Shown: positions 1 through 8,205 of the stretch, one piece after another
Position numbering within the stretch: position 1 is the first letter of the stretch
Layout of the letters: each line of letters opens with the position of its first letter
Assembly (NCBI RefSeq): GCF_020616515.1
Contig: NZ_CP085135.1
Location: 2,914,001-2,978,000, forward strand
Length of the DNA stretch: 64,000 nt
Direction of reading: 5' to 3'
Source: Mesorhizobium sp. PAMC28654
GTDB taxonomy: Bacteria; Pseudomonadota; Alphaproteobacteria; Rhizobiales; Rhizobiaceae
The notes under the pieces: model-generated
Seen by the model: the letters and a program-made list of their open reading frames with translations, nothing else
Database searches by the model: none
What the model was told of the DNA's origin: nothing
Made by a program: the position numbers and the translations under genes

Positions 1-118
1 GGCCCAGCTGACTGGAACGGAAGCAAAATTCATGCTTGCGGATGCCGGCTCGCCGACGCTGATCCACGACATGGCGGATGAAACCGCACTTTACGTGCTG
101 ATGCCGATGCGCGTTTAG
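1..118 (+). CDS. dnaN: DNA polymerase III beta sliding clamp, 3' end only
   Basis: Only the last 38 codons are in the window, read in the frame that starts at base 2 and ends with TAG at 116-118. The visible tail contains LADAGSPTLIHD and ends YVLMPMRV, the usual C-terminus of the beta clamp. The clamp is a ring that holds the replicative polymerase on DNA. Its position directly upstream of recF fits the common dnaN-recF order. The 5' part lies outside the window. Confidence 0.9.
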   Translation, partial: AQLTGTEAKFMLADAGSPTLIHDMADETALYVLMPMRV

Positions 119-198
119 CGCCGCATCGCCGCACTCGGCTCTGTTGGGTGCCGGCTTTGGGAACGATGATTGCGGCGACTTCTACAGGCGGATAGCGG

Positions 199-1338
199 TT
201 GCCGGAACAGACCCATATAAGTAAGCTAACACTTACGAATTTTCGCAACTACGCGGCGCTGTCAATCGATCTTGACCCCGGCGCGGTGGTTTTTTCCGGC
301 GACAATGGCGCCGGCAAGACCAATCTCCTGGAAGCGATTTCCCTTTTGACGCCCGGGCGCGGCTTGCGCCGCGCGCCCTACGGCGATGTGGCGCGCGAGG
401 GTGGCGACGGCGGTTTTGCGCTGCATGCACGTCTTGATGGGCCGCAAGGCGAGGTCGAGATCGGCACCGGCATTTCCGGTGGCGATGCCGCTGGCGAGGG
501 CGGCAGGCGAGTGCGGATCAATGGCGCGACGGCACGCTCGACCGAAGACATGCTGGAATGGCTGCGCGTCGTGTGGCTGACGCCGGCGATGGACGGCCTG
601 TTCACCGGGCCGGCCGGCGACCGCCGCCGCTTCCTCGACCGACTGGTGCTGGCGATCGATCCGGGCCACGGCCAGCGCGCGCTCGATTATGAGAAGGCGA
701 TGCGTGGCCGCAATCGCCTGCTGGCCGAGGGTTCGCGTGACGGCGCCTGGTTCGACGCAATCGAGATGCAGATGGCGGAAACCGGCGTGGCGATCGCCGC
801 GGCACGAGCCGAACTGGCGCGCCTGCTCGCCGCCATGATCAACAGGTTGCCGGACGCCGGACCATTTCCCCAGGCCGACATAAGCATTTCGGGAGAACTG
901 GAAAGCGAAGTGAGCGCCGCGCCGGCAGTCGATGTCGAGGAACGTTTCCGCCGGTCACTGGCCGGCGGTCGCGACCGCGACCGCGCCGCCGGACGAACGC
1001 TTGACGGCCCCCACCGCTCGGATCTCGTGGTTCGGCACCGGCCCAAGGCGATGCCAGCCGAACTCTGCTCGACCGGTGAGCAGAAAGCGCTTCTGGTCGG
1101 CATCGTGCTTTCGCACGCCCGCCTGACCGGCGAGATGTCGGGCATGACGCCGATCCTGCTGCTCGACGAGATCGCCGCTCATCTCGACAGCGGACGGCGC
1201 GCGGCGCTGTTCTCCATCCTGGAGGAATTGAACTGCCAGGCCTTCATGACCGGAACCGACGCGGCGCTGTTTTCCAGCCTGGCCGGGCGTGCGCAATTCC
1301 TCACGGTTGACTACGGCGCGGTTGCGCCAACCATTTGA
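199..1338 (+). CDS. recF: DNA replication and repair protein RecF
   Basis: RecF is a cytoplasmic SMC/ABC-like ATPase that helps load RecA at single-strand gaps with RecO and RecR. The 379-residue protein has the family's usual length. The Walker A motif GDNGAGKT is at residues 34-41, an ABC-like signature (STGEQKALL) lies near residue 290, and the Walker B segment ILLLDEIAAHLD follows. The start is TTG at 199, which gives the conserved N-terminus ISKLTLTNFRNY; no ATG in frame preserves it. It lies 80 bp after dnaN. recR, a functional partner, is at 55991-56596. There is no sign of truncation. Confidence 0.95.
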   Translation: MPEQTHISKLTLTNFRNYAALSIDLDPGAVVFSGDNGAGKTNLLEAISLLTPGRGLRRAPYGDVAREGGDGGFALHARLDGPQGEVEIGTGISGGDAAGEGGRRVRINGATARSTEDMLEWLRVVWLTPAMDGLFTGPAGDRRRFLDRLVLAIDPGHGQRALDYEKAMRGRNRLLAEGSRDGAWFDAIEMQMAETGVAIAAARAELARLLAAMINRLPDAGPFPQADISISGELESEVSAAPAVDVEERFRRSLAGGRDRDRAAGRTLDGPHRSDLVVRHRPKAMPAELCSTGEQKALLVGIVLSHARLTGEMSGMTPILLLDEIAAHLDSGRRAALFSILEELNCQAFMTGTDAALFSSLAGRAQFLTVDYGAVAPTI

Positions 1339-1391
1339 ATCTCCGCCGATGAGCCCCTGACAAGGTTTTTCCGCCGCTATATGGTCCGGCA

Positions 1392-2147
1392 ATGACCCCC
1401 ACCGCATTGACCGCTGAAGAAATCGAACGCTACGCCCGTCACATCGTCCTGCCCGAGATCGGCGGCACGGGACAGCAGAAGCTGAAGCAGGCACGGGTGC
1501 TGGTCATCGGCGCGGGTGGGCTGGGAACGCCGGTGCTCGAATACCTTGCCGCCGCCGGCGTCGGCACGCTCGGCATCGTCGACGATGACGTCGTCTCGCT
1601 TTCCAACCTGCAGCGGCAGGTCATCCACGGCACCGACACGGTCGGCATGCTGAAAACTCACAGCGCCAAGGCGGCAATCGCGCACATCAATCCCAACACC
1701 ACTGTCGAAACGCACACATTCAGGCTGACTGCGGACAATGCCCCTGCCCTCATCGCCCGCTACGACATCGTCGTCGACGGTTCCGACAATTTCGAAACCC
1801 GCTATGCGGTGGCCGATGCCTGCGCGACGGAGAAAAGGCCGCTCGTGCATGCGGCCGTCGGCCGCTTCGACGGTTCGGTGACAGTGCTGAAACCATTCGA
1901 AGCCGGCAAGGATGGCAAGCCAAACCCAGGTTATCGCGATCTTTTCCCCGAGCCGCCGCCGCCCGGCCTGGTGCCGTCCTGCGCGGTGGCCGGCGTTCTC
2001 GGTGCGCTGACCGGGGTCGTCGGTACGCTGCAGGCCATGGAGGCCATAAAGCTGATCACCGGGATCGGCGAGCCCCTGGTCGGCAGGTTGCTGCTCTATG
2101 ATGCGCTGAACGCACGCTTCGACACGATCCGCTACAAGAGAAGCTGA
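1392..2147 (+). CDS. moeB: MoeB/ThiF/HesA-family E1-like adenylyltransferase
   Basis: Proteins of this family adenylate the C-terminal glycine of a small sulfur-carrier protein (MoaD or ThiS), preparing it for thiocarboxylation in molybdenum cofactor or thiamine synthesis. The 251-residue protein has the nucleotide-binding motif GAGGLG at 40-45, the DDDVVSLSNLQRQ segment, VDGSDNFETRY, and a cysteine in PSCAVAGVLG at the place of the conserved MoeB cysteine. The first zinc CxxC pair of E. coli MoeB is absent (the segment reads GYRDLFPE), and no second pair is visible near the C-terminus. No rhodanese domain is attached. The symbol moeB is the likeliest; thiF is the main alternative. Confidence 0.8.
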   Translation: MTPTALTAEEIERYARHIVLPEIGGTGQQKLKQARVLVIGAGGLGTPVLEYLAAAGVGTLGIVDDDVVSLSNLQRQVIHGTDTVGMLKTHSAKAAIAHINPNTTVETHTFRLTADNAPALIARYDIVVDGSDNFETRYAVADACATEKRPLVHAAVGRFDGSVTVLKPFEAGKDGKPNPGYRDLFPEPPPPGLVPSCAVAGVLGALTGVVGTLQAMEAIKLITGIGEPLVGRLLLYDALNARFDTIRYKRS

Positions 2148-2151
2148 CCCG

Positions 2152-2640
2152 ATGAATCAAGGCGTAGCCGTATCCATCATAAGGCTTTCGACCAATTTCG
2201 AGCGCTTTGACGATGTGCTGGCGCTGATCCTCAAGGCCTTCGCCTCGATGGACGGCGTCATCGACCCGCCGTCCTCGGCGAACCGGCTCAATGTCGCAAG
2301 CCTCAGGGAAAAGGCCAGGCACGAGACGGGTTTCGCGGCGTTGCAGGACGGCAGGATCGTTGGCTGCGTCTTTGTTCTGGAACGGGCTGACGATCTCTAT
2401 GTCGGAAAGCTCGCGGTTGAACCGGACCGTCAGGGTTCAGGCATCGGCAAGCAGTTGATGCAGGCCGTTGAGACGCTGGCTCGCACTCGCGGCAAGGCGG
2501 TCCTCGAACTTGAGACGCGGATCGAACTGACCGCCAATCATGCGGTGTTTGTCCGCTTGGGCTTTCATGAAACCGAACGCACCGCGCATGAGGGCTACAG
2601 CCGGCCGACCTCAATCACCATGCGCAAAGTCCTTTCGTAA
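2152..2640 (+). CDS. GNAT-family N-acetyltransferase
   Basis: This is a 162-residue single-domain acyl-CoA acetyltransferase. The acetyl-CoA binding strand-loop is visible as KLAVEPDRQGSGIGKQLM (about residues 84-101), followed by the typical ELETRIELTANHAVFVRLGF segment of the second half. The start ATG lies only 4 bp after the MoeB-like gene's stop, so the two are probably co-transcribed. The substrate cannot be predicted; small molecules and protein N-termini are both possible. The gene is convergent with the dehydrogenase that follows, with almost no spacer. Confidence 0.75.
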   Translation: MNQGVAVSIIRLSTNFERFDDVLALILKAFASMDGVIDPPSSANRLNVASLREKARHETGFAALQDGRIVGCVFVLERADDLYVGKLAVEPDRQGSGIGKQLMQAVETLARTRGKAVLELETRIELTANHAVFVRLGFHETERTAHEGYSRPTSITMRKVLS

Positions 2641-2643
2641 GCT

Positions 2644-3672
2644 TCAGCTAACCATATACACCGACAGGCAGTCACGTTCGCAGCGGCAAGACCCGGTCGG
2701 GGGGCGGTGACCGTCGAAAAAGGCCCTGATGTTGATGATGACCTTTTCGCCCATGTCGATGCGGCCCTCAAGCGTCGCCGACCCCATGTGCGGCAGCAGC
2801 ACGACCTTGCCCTTGGCCGCGAGCTTCAGCAGCTTGCTGTTCAACGCGGGTTCGTGCTCGTAAACGTCGAGGCCAGCGCCGGCGATCTTGCCGTCCTGGA
2901 TCAGTTTGGCCAGCGATTCCTCATCGATGATGTCACCGCGCGCCGTATTGACGACATAGGCCGTCGGCTGCAGCAGAGCCAGCCGCCGCGCCGAAAGCAG
3001 ATGGAAGGTCGCCGGCGTGGATGGGCAATTGACCGAGATGATGTCCATGCGGGCAAGCATCTGGTCGAGGCTTTCCCAATAGGTCGCCTCCAGCCCGTCC
3101 TCGACCGCCGGCAGGACGCGGTGGCGATTGTGGTAGTGAATCGAAAGGCCGAACGCCTTTGCCCGCCTGGCGACGGCGGTGCCGATTCGGCCCATGCCGA
3201 CAATGCCAAGCCTTTTGCCCCAGATGCGTCGGCCAAGCATCCAGGTCGGCGACCAGCCGGCCCATTTCTTGTCGCCGGTCAGGACACTGGCGCCCTCCAC
3301 CAACCGGCGGGGCACGGCCAGCATCAGCGCCATGGTCATGTCGGCGGTATCTTCGGTCAGCACGTTCGGCGTGTTGGTGACGGTGATGCCCTTCCTGGCC
3401 GCCGCCGCCACGTCGATCTTGTCGACGCCGTTGCCGAAATTGGCGATCAGCTTGAGGTTCTCGCCCGCCTGGGCAATCAGCGCCGCATCGATCTGGTCAG
3501 TGACGGTGGGGACGAGAACATCCGCTTCCTTGACCGCCGCCACCAGTTCGGGCTGCGTCATCGGCCTGTCCTCGACATTCAGCCGCGCGTCGAAAAGCTC
3601 GCGCATGCGGGTTTCGACGGGGTCCGGCAGCTTGCGCGTAATGACGACGAGAGGCTTCTTTTTGCCTGCCAT
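2644..3672 (-). CDS. D-isomer-specific 2-hydroxyacid dehydrogenase, C-terminus probably frameshifted
   Basis: This is a cytoplasmic NAD(P)-dependent dehydrogenase of the glyoxylate/hydroxypyruvate reductase type. The Rossmann motif GMGRIG, the catalytic Arg in NTARGDIIDE, Glu in GLDVYEHEP and His in LLPHMGSAT are all present. I chose the start at 3672 (MAGKKKPLVV), since the longer frame adds non-conserved residues. The last residues after INIRAFFDGHRPP read TGSCRCERDCLSVYMVS. Shifting by one base at a G6 run (2699-2704) instead gives DRVLPLRT and a stop at 2672-2674, the ending expected for this family. The enzyme core is intact, so function may survive. Confidence 0.85.
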   Translation of the reverse strand: MAGKKKPLVVITRKLPDPVETRMRELFDARLNVEDRPMTQPELVAAVKEADVLVPTVTDQIDAALIAQAGENLKLIANFGNGVDKIDVAAAARKGITVTNTPNVLTEDTADMTMALMLAVPRRLVEGASVLTGDKKWAGWSPTWMLGRRIWGKRLGIVGMGRIGTAVARRAKAFGLSIHYHNRHRVLPAVEDGLEATYWESLDQMLARMDIISVNCPSTPATFHLLSARRLALLQPTAYVVNTARGDIIDEESLAKLIQDGKIAGAGLDVYEHEPALNSKLLKLAAKGKVVLLPHMGSATLEGRIDMGEKVIINIRAFFDGHRPPTGSCRCERDCLSVYMVS

Positions 3673-3796
3673 TGTTTCCTCGTACCCCGATCTCGTTGAG
3701 ACCTCTTTAACCAAGACAGGCGAAACTGAAAACCGGTCGCGGTGCCAGTTACCCATGTAACAAGCGGTTCCGCCGAAGACAAAGAAAAAGGCGCGC

Positions 3797-4387
3797 ATGG
3801 CCAACGGGCCGGCGCCGAAAGGAACGAAAGTGTCTGGTTACGCGTCGCTTCGCCTGGCCTTCAGCGCAGCATGTCTTGGCGCTCTCGTCTATTCCCCGGT
3901 TGTGGCGGCGCAGAGCGCCGCCACAACCGCGCAGAGCATCACGCTTGGACCAAGCGGCCTGCCACTGCCGCGTTTCGTCAGCCTGAAATCCGGCCGCGTC
4001 AATTCGCGCGTTGGCCCTGGCGCCAACTATTCCGTCGACTGGATGTACATGAAGGCCGGCCTGCCGATGGAGATCATCCAGGAATTCGATACCTGGCGCC
4101 GCGTACGCGATGCGGACGGGTCGGAAGGCTGGATCAACCAGTCGCTGCTTTCAGGCAAGCGCACGGCCATCGTCTCGCCCTGGCAGCGCGGCAAGGATGC
4201 CAAGATCAACCTGCTTAACAGCCCGCAAGACGGTGCGAGGGTGGTCGCCATCATCGAGCCCGGCGTCATGGGCTCGATCAAGTCCTGCAATGGCCAGTGG
4301 TGCGAAATGACTTTCGAGGGCCATACCGGTTGGCTCGCGCAGTCGCTTGTATGGGGTGCCTATCCGGGCGAGCGGGTCAAGGACTGA
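3797..4387 (+). CDS. Exported protein with bacterial SH3-type domains
   Basis: This 196-residue protein starts with a signal peptide (hydrophobic LRLAFSAACLGALVYSPVVAA, positions about 18-38). Two bacterial SH3-like segments follow: one around SLKSGRVNSRVGPGANYSV to EGWINQSLL, and one around INLLNSPQDGARVVAIIEPGV to GHTGWLAQS. SH3_3/SH3_4 domains of this type usually bind cell-wall peptides in the periplasm; that role is inference here. A GTG at 3830, preceded by AAAGGAACGAAA, is an alternative start giving a shorter, more typical signal peptide. The gene is divergent from the 2-hydroxyacid dehydrogenase, a pairing I recall from other alphaproteobacteria. Confidence 0.8.
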   Translation: MANGPAPKGTKVSGYASLRLAFSAACLGALVYSPVVAAQSAATTAQSITLGPSGLPLPRFVSLKSGRVNSRVGPGANYSVDWMYMKAGLPMEIIQEFDTWRRVRDADGSEGWINQSLLSGKRTAIVSPWQRGKDAKINLLNSPQDGARVVAIIEPGVMGSIKSCNGQWCEMTFEGHTGWLAQSLVWGAYPGERVKD

Positions 4388-4460
4388 CCCCCAGGCGCCT
4401 GCTCTATCTCCAAGAGCATCGAGCCTTCGAGAAACCAGATTCGATTCGCGGAATTATGGT

Positions 4461-4820
4461 TTATCGGCCGATGCGGCCGAGATGTGTGTCCTGAAAACCG
4501 CTGGGTAGCTTGAGGCCGTAGCCCAGCGCGCGATCGATGGCGATGTGGACGATCCAGATCAAGGCGATCGCCGTTGCCATCGTACTGCCGCCGAAGTGAC
4601 CGGCGAGCAGCAGCAGCACCGGCGAGATCAGGATGTGCAGGGCGTTGTAGCTGATGGCACCCAACCGAGGCCCGGCAAGATAACCGAACATCGACAGGTC
4701 CGGAGCCAGGATGAGCAGGGCAAACAGCCACCAGGAACTACCGGCAACCGCGTAGAAAGCGATTGCGGCCGCCGCGACGACGGCCCATTCGAGCCGAATC
4801 GCCAGGCTCAACGCCTTCAT
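4461..4820 (-). CDS. DUF4260 small integral membrane protein
   Basis: This is a 119-residue very hydrophobic protein with about three to four membrane segments: VVAAAAIAFYAVAG, WWLFALLILAPDLSMFGYLAG, ILISPVLLLLAG and ATAIALIWIVHIAIDRALGYGLK. The DLSMFGYLAGPRLGAISYN and HIAIDRALGYGLK segments are characteristic of DUF4260. No function is established for the family. It is transcribed in the same direction as irr and begins 10 bp after the irr stop, so it is probably co-transcribed with irr. Confidence 0.75.
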   Translation of the reverse strand: MKALSLAIRLEWAVVAAAAIAFYAVAGSSWWLFALLILAPDLSMFGYLAGPRLGAISYNALHILISPVLLLLAGHFGGSTMATAIALIWIVHIAIDRALGYGLKLPSGFQDTHLGRIGR

Positions 4821-4830
4821 CGCGTGCGGA

Positions 4831-5262
4831 TCAATCGCGGCGTTTCGGGCGCAGCCTCACCACGATGTCGACATTGGCGATCTCCATCCCTTCCGGCGGC
4901 TCCGGCAGGTTGGTGACCGTGACCGGACCATTGGCGATGTCGAAGATCCGGTTCTCGCCTTCGATGTAGAAGTGGTGGTGGTCCGAGGTGTTGGTGTCGA
5001 AATATGTCTTCGCCCCCTCGACGGCCAGGATGCGCAGCAGGCCCGCCTGAGTGAACTGATGAAGAGCGTTGTAGACCGTGGCCAGCGACACCGGCACGCC
5101 GGCGGCTATCGCCTCCTCATGCAACTCCTCGGCTGAAAGATGGCGATCGCCCTTGGCGAAAAGCAGATCAGCCAACGCGATGCGTTGACGTGTCGGCCTC
5201 AAGCCCGCTTCGCGAACCCGCTTGTCCACAGCGACATCTTCCTTCCGGCTGCCCAGATCCAT
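4831..5262 (-). CDS. irr: Iron response regulator Irr (Fur family)
   Basis: Irr is the haem-responsive global iron regulator of the Rhizobiales. It represses or activates genes under iron limitation by binding iron control elements. The 143-residue protein has the Fur-fold helix-turn-helix (LRPTRQRIALADLLF; SLATVYNALHQFTQAGLL) and the histidine cluster SDHHHFYIE (His95-97) used for haem binding in Rhizobium-type Irr. The N-terminal GCPWH-like haem regulatory motif of Bradyrhizobium Irr is not present. It is divergent from fabA, with a 242-bp shared promoter region. A perfect Irr-box-like palindrome occurs at 40623-40645 in this window. Confidence 0.92.
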   Translation of the reverse strand: MDLGSRKEDVAVDKRVREAGLRPTRQRIALADLLFAKGDRHLSAEELHEEAIAAGVPVSLATVYNALHQFTQAGLLRILAVEGAKTYFDTNTSDHHHFYIEGENRIFDIANGPVTVTNLPEPPEGMEIANVDIVVRLRPKRRD

Positions 5263-5346
5263 CTGTTTGTCGAGCCCTTACTTCCGCCCCAAGACATGCC
5301 CACAGTGGCAAAAAAAGGGCCTCTGCCCAAACCGGACACCTGCTGA

Positions 5347-5375
5347 CATATATTCTGTCGGCTGAATACGATCAA
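5347..5375 (-). promoter_or_regulatory. Candidate sigma-70 promoter for irr
   Basis: On the minus strand TTGATC (5375-5370) and TATATG (5352-5347) are separated by 17 bases, a fair match to a housekeeping promoter pointing at irr, about 85 bp upstream of its start codon. This is pattern recognition only; alphaproteobacterial promoters often diverge from this consensus. I did not find an equally convincing promoter for fabA in the rest of the divergent region. Confidence 0.4.
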
Positions 5376-5504
5376 TAGCGCGCATTGACCCGGGCAGACG
5401 GGCGGGTTAAGCGCAAACGCCGGTTTCCGGCCGGAAACAGATTGTGTTAGGAACACCAACGACAAGGGCGCGCTACCGCCCGGGACGATTACGGGGACGA
5501 GTTT

Positions 5505-6023
5505 ATGGCGGGTTCGAAATCCAGCTACGAATATGAGGAATTGCTTGCCTGCGCCCGCGGTGATCTGTTCGGGCCGGGAAACGCCCAGTTGCCCTATCCT
5601 CCGATGCTGATGTTCGACCGCATCACCGAGATCAGCGAAACCGGCGGCGCGTTCGACAAGGGTTTCATCCGGGCGGAATTCGACATCAAGCCGGACCTTT
5701 GGTTCTTCGCTTGCCATTTCATCGGCAACCCGATCATGCCGGGATGCCTGGGCCTGGACGCCATGTGGCAGCTGACCGGATTCTATCTTGGCTGGCTCGG
5801 CGAGCCTGGCAAGGGTATGGCGCTGTCGACCGGGGAAGTGAAATTCAAGGGCATGGTGACGCCCTCGGTCAAGAAGGTGGAATACGGCATCGACTTCAAG
5901 CGCGTGATGCGCGGGCGGTTGGTGCTCGGCATCGCCGATGGATGGCTGAAGGCCGATGGCGAGCCCATATACTCGGCAACGGATCTCAAAGTGGGTCTGT
6001 CAAAGCAGTCGGCGGTCGCCTGA
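5505..6023 (+). CDS. fabA: 3-hydroxydecanoyl-ACP dehydratase/isomerase FabA
   Basis: FabA dehydrates 3-hydroxydecanoyl-ACP and isomerises trans-2- to cis-3-decenoyl-ACP, the branch point of anaerobic-type unsaturated fatty acid synthesis. The 172-residue protein has the catalytic pair His71 ([13 protein letters not shown]) and Asp85 ([10 protein letters not shown]), matching the E. coli enzyme. It is first in a fabA-fabB-fabI unit, with 31 bp to fabB. The divergent irr gene is not known to control it from the sequence alone. Confidence 0.97.
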   Translation: MAGSKSSYEYEELLACARGDLFGPGNAQLPYPPMLMFDRITEISETGGAFDKGFIRAEFDIKPDLWFFACHFIGNPIMPGCLGLDAMWQLTGFYLGWLGEPGKGMALSTGEVKFKGMVTPSVKKVEYGIDFKRVMRGRLVLGIADGWLKADGEPIYSATDLKVGLSKQSAVA

Positions 6024-6054
6024 TCGCCACCGGACACTCTGGAAGGAGCAGCCC

Positions 6055-7275
6055 ATGAGACGGGTCGTAGTCACAGGCCTCGGCATTGTGTCGTCAATCG
6101 GCAACAATGCCAACGAGGTGCAGACCTCGCTCCACGATGCCAAATCCGGCATCAGCTTCTCCAATTCCTTTGCCGAACATGGGTTCCGCTGCCAGGTCTG
6201 GGGCGCGCCGACGCTCGACCCATCGACAATGATCGACCGTCGCGCCATGCGCTTCCTGTCACAGGGTGCTGCCTGGAATCATGTCGCCATGGATCAGGCG
6301 ATCGCGGACGCGGGCCTTGGCGAGAGCGACATCACCAACGAGCGCACCGGCATCGTCATGGGCTCGGGCGGCCCCTCCACCCGCACCATCGTCGAAGCGG
6401 CGGAGACCACGCTCAAGAACGGCAGCCCGAAGCGCATCGGTCCGTTCGCCGTACCGAAGGCGATGTCGTCGACGGCTTCGGCGACGCTCGCCACATGGTT
6501 CAAGATTCACGGCGTCAATTATTCGATCTCGTCGGCCTGCTCGACTTCGGCGCATTGCATCGGCAATGCCTACGAACTGATCCAATGGGGCAAGCAGGAC
6601 ATGGTCTTTGCCGGCGGTCATGAGGATCTCGACTGGACGATGTCCGACCTGTTCGACGCCATGGGCGCCATGTCGTCGAAGTTCAACGACCAGGCGTCTT
6701 CCGCCTCGCGTGCCTATGACGTCAACCGCGACGGCTTCGTCATTGCCGGTGGTGCCGGCGTGCTGGTTCTGGAAGAACTCGAACACGCCAAGGCGCGCGG
6801 CGCCAAGATCTACGCCGAGATCGTCGGCTATGGCGCGACCTCCGACGGCCATGACATGGTGGCTCCCTCCGGCGAAGGCGCTGTCCGATGCATGCGGCAA
6901 GCCCTGTCGACCGTTTCTGGATCAGTCGACTATATCAACACGCACGGCACCTCGACGCCGGTCGGCGACTCCAAGGAAATGGGCGCCATCCGCGAGGTGT
7001 TCGGCCAAGACATGCCGCATATCACCTCGACGAAGTCGCTGACCGGCCATTCGCTGGGCGCCGCCGGCGTGCAGGAATCGATCTACTCGATCCTGATGAT
7101 GCAAGGCGGCTTCATCGGCGAGAGCGCTCATATCGAGAACCTCGATCCCGAATTCGAGGGCATGCCGATCGTGCGAACACGTATCGACAACGCCAAGATC
7201 GACACGGTCTTGTCAAACTCGTTCGGGTTCGGCGGCACCAACGCAACGCTCGTTTTCCAGCGCTATTCCGCATAA
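6055..7275 (+). CDS. fabB: 3-oxoacyl-ACP synthase I FabB
   Basis: FabB extends cis-3-decenoyl-ACP made by FabA, so the pair produces unsaturated acyl chains. The 406-residue protein begins [17 protein letters not shown] chose the ATG at 6055 because AAGGAG lies just upstream. The active-site Cys162 ([12 protein letters not shown]) and the two catalytic histidines ([11 protein letters not shown] and [10 protein letters not shown]) are present. It lies between fabA and fabI and is surely co-transcribed with them. Confidence 0.97.
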   Translation: MRRVVVTGLGIVSSIGNNANEVQTSLHDAKSGISFSNSFAEHGFRCQVWGAPTLDPSTMIDRRAMRFLSQGAAWNHVAMDQAIADAGLGESDITNERTGIVMGSGGPSTRTIVEAAETTLKNGSPKRIGPFAVPKAMSSTASATLATWFKIHGVNYSISSACSTSAHCIGNAYELIQWGKQDMVFAGGHEDLDWTMSDLFDAMGAMSSKFNDQASSASRAYDVNRDGFVIAGGAGVLVLEELEHAKARGAKIYAEIVGYGATSDGHDMVAPSGEGAVRCMRQALSTVSGSVDYINTHGTSTPVGDSKEMGAIREVFGQDMPHITSTKSLTGHSLGAAGVQESIYSILMMQGGFIGESAHIENLDPEFEGMPIVRTRIDNAKIDTVLSNSFGFGGTNATLVFQRYSA

Positions 7276-7307
7276 GGCCAGCGTTTTTTGTAGAAGGATT
7301 GCCGGCC

Positions 7308-8120
7308 ATGGACGGATTGATGAAGGGCAAGCGCGGGCTTGTCATGGGCGTCGCCAACGATCATTCGATTGCCTGGGGCATTGCCAAAAAGCTGTCCGAA
7401 CATGGGGCGGAACTCGCTTTCACCTATCAGGGGGACGCCTTCGGGCGCCGGGTCAAGCCGCTCGCCGAGAAGCTTGGCGCGTCCCTGATCATTCCCTGCG
7501 ACGTCGAGGACAGCGCATCGGTCGCCGCCACCTTCGAGACGCTGGGAAACAGCTGGGGCGGGCTGGACTTCATCGTCCACGCGATCGGCTTTTCCGACAA
7601 GAACGAGTTGAAAGGCCTCTACGCCGACACCAGCCGCGACAATTTCGTCCGCACCATGGTGATCTCCTGCTACTCCTTCACGGAAGTGGCCCGCCATGCC
7701 GCCGCCTTGATGAAGGAGGGCGGCTCGATGATCACGCTGACCTATGCGGGATCAGTCCGTGTCATGCCCAACTACAACGTCATGGGCGTAGCCAAGGCCG
7801 GCCTGGAGGCCAGCGTGCGATATCTCGCCAACGACTACGGTCCGCGCGGGATCAGGGTGAACGGCATATCCGCCGGACCGGTGCGCACGCTCGCCGGCGC
7901 CGGGATTTCCGATGCACGCCACATGTTCTCCTATCAGCAGCGCAACTCGCCGCTGCGCCGCACGGTGACCCTCGAAGAGGTCGGCGGTTCGGCTCTCTAT
8001 CTCCTGTCGGATCTGTCTTCCGGCGTCACCGGCGAAATTCACTATGTCGATTCCGGCTATCATATTGTTTCGATGCCGACGCTCGACGAGTTGAAGCAGA
8101 CGGACGGCGGACGGGAATAG
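7308..8120 (+). CDS. fabI: Enoyl-ACP reductase FabI (NADH)
   Basis: FabI reduces trans-2-enoyl-ACP in the last step of each elongation cycle. The 270-residue protein has the FabI N-terminus GKRGLVMGVANDHSIAWGIA, Tyr146 and the active-site Tyr156/Lys163 pair (NYNVMGVAKA). The HAIGFSDK segment is in the place of the region that contacts triclosan in E. coli FabI. The start ATG at 7308 has GAAGGA upstream; an in-frame ATG a few codons later is possible. It is third in the fabA-fabB-fabI unit and is followed by a hairpin terminator at 8180-8202. Confidence 0.96.
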   Translation: MDGLMKGKRGLVMGVANDHSIAWGIAKKLSEHGAELAFTYQGDAFGRRVKPLAEKLGASLIIPCDVEDSASVAATFETLGNSWGGLDFIVHAIGFSDKNELKGLYADTSRDNFVRTMVISCYSFTEVARHAAALMKEGGSMITLTYAGSVRVMPNYNVMGVAKAGLEASVRYLANDYGPRGIRVNGISAGPVRTLAGAGISDARHMFSYQQRNSPLRRTVTLEEVGGSALYLLSDLSSGVTGEIHYVDSGYHIVSMPTLDELKQTDGGRE

Positions 8121-8179
8121 TCTTATCCAGTAAAATTATATGCATTGGCGGAAACTCATTTTAAGGAGACGTCCGTTAG

Positions 8180-8202
8180 AAAGCCCCTACTGGGGACTTT
8201 TT
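8180..8202 (+). terminator. Rho-independent terminator after fabI
   Basis: AAAG CCCC pairs with GGGG (bulged A) CTTT around a TACT loop, followed by TT, 60 bp after the fabI stop. It fits the 3' end of the fabA-fabB-fabI transcript and lies inside the longest possible frame of the next gene, which argues for a later start of that gene. Confidence 0.6.
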
Positions 8203-8205
8203 GTA

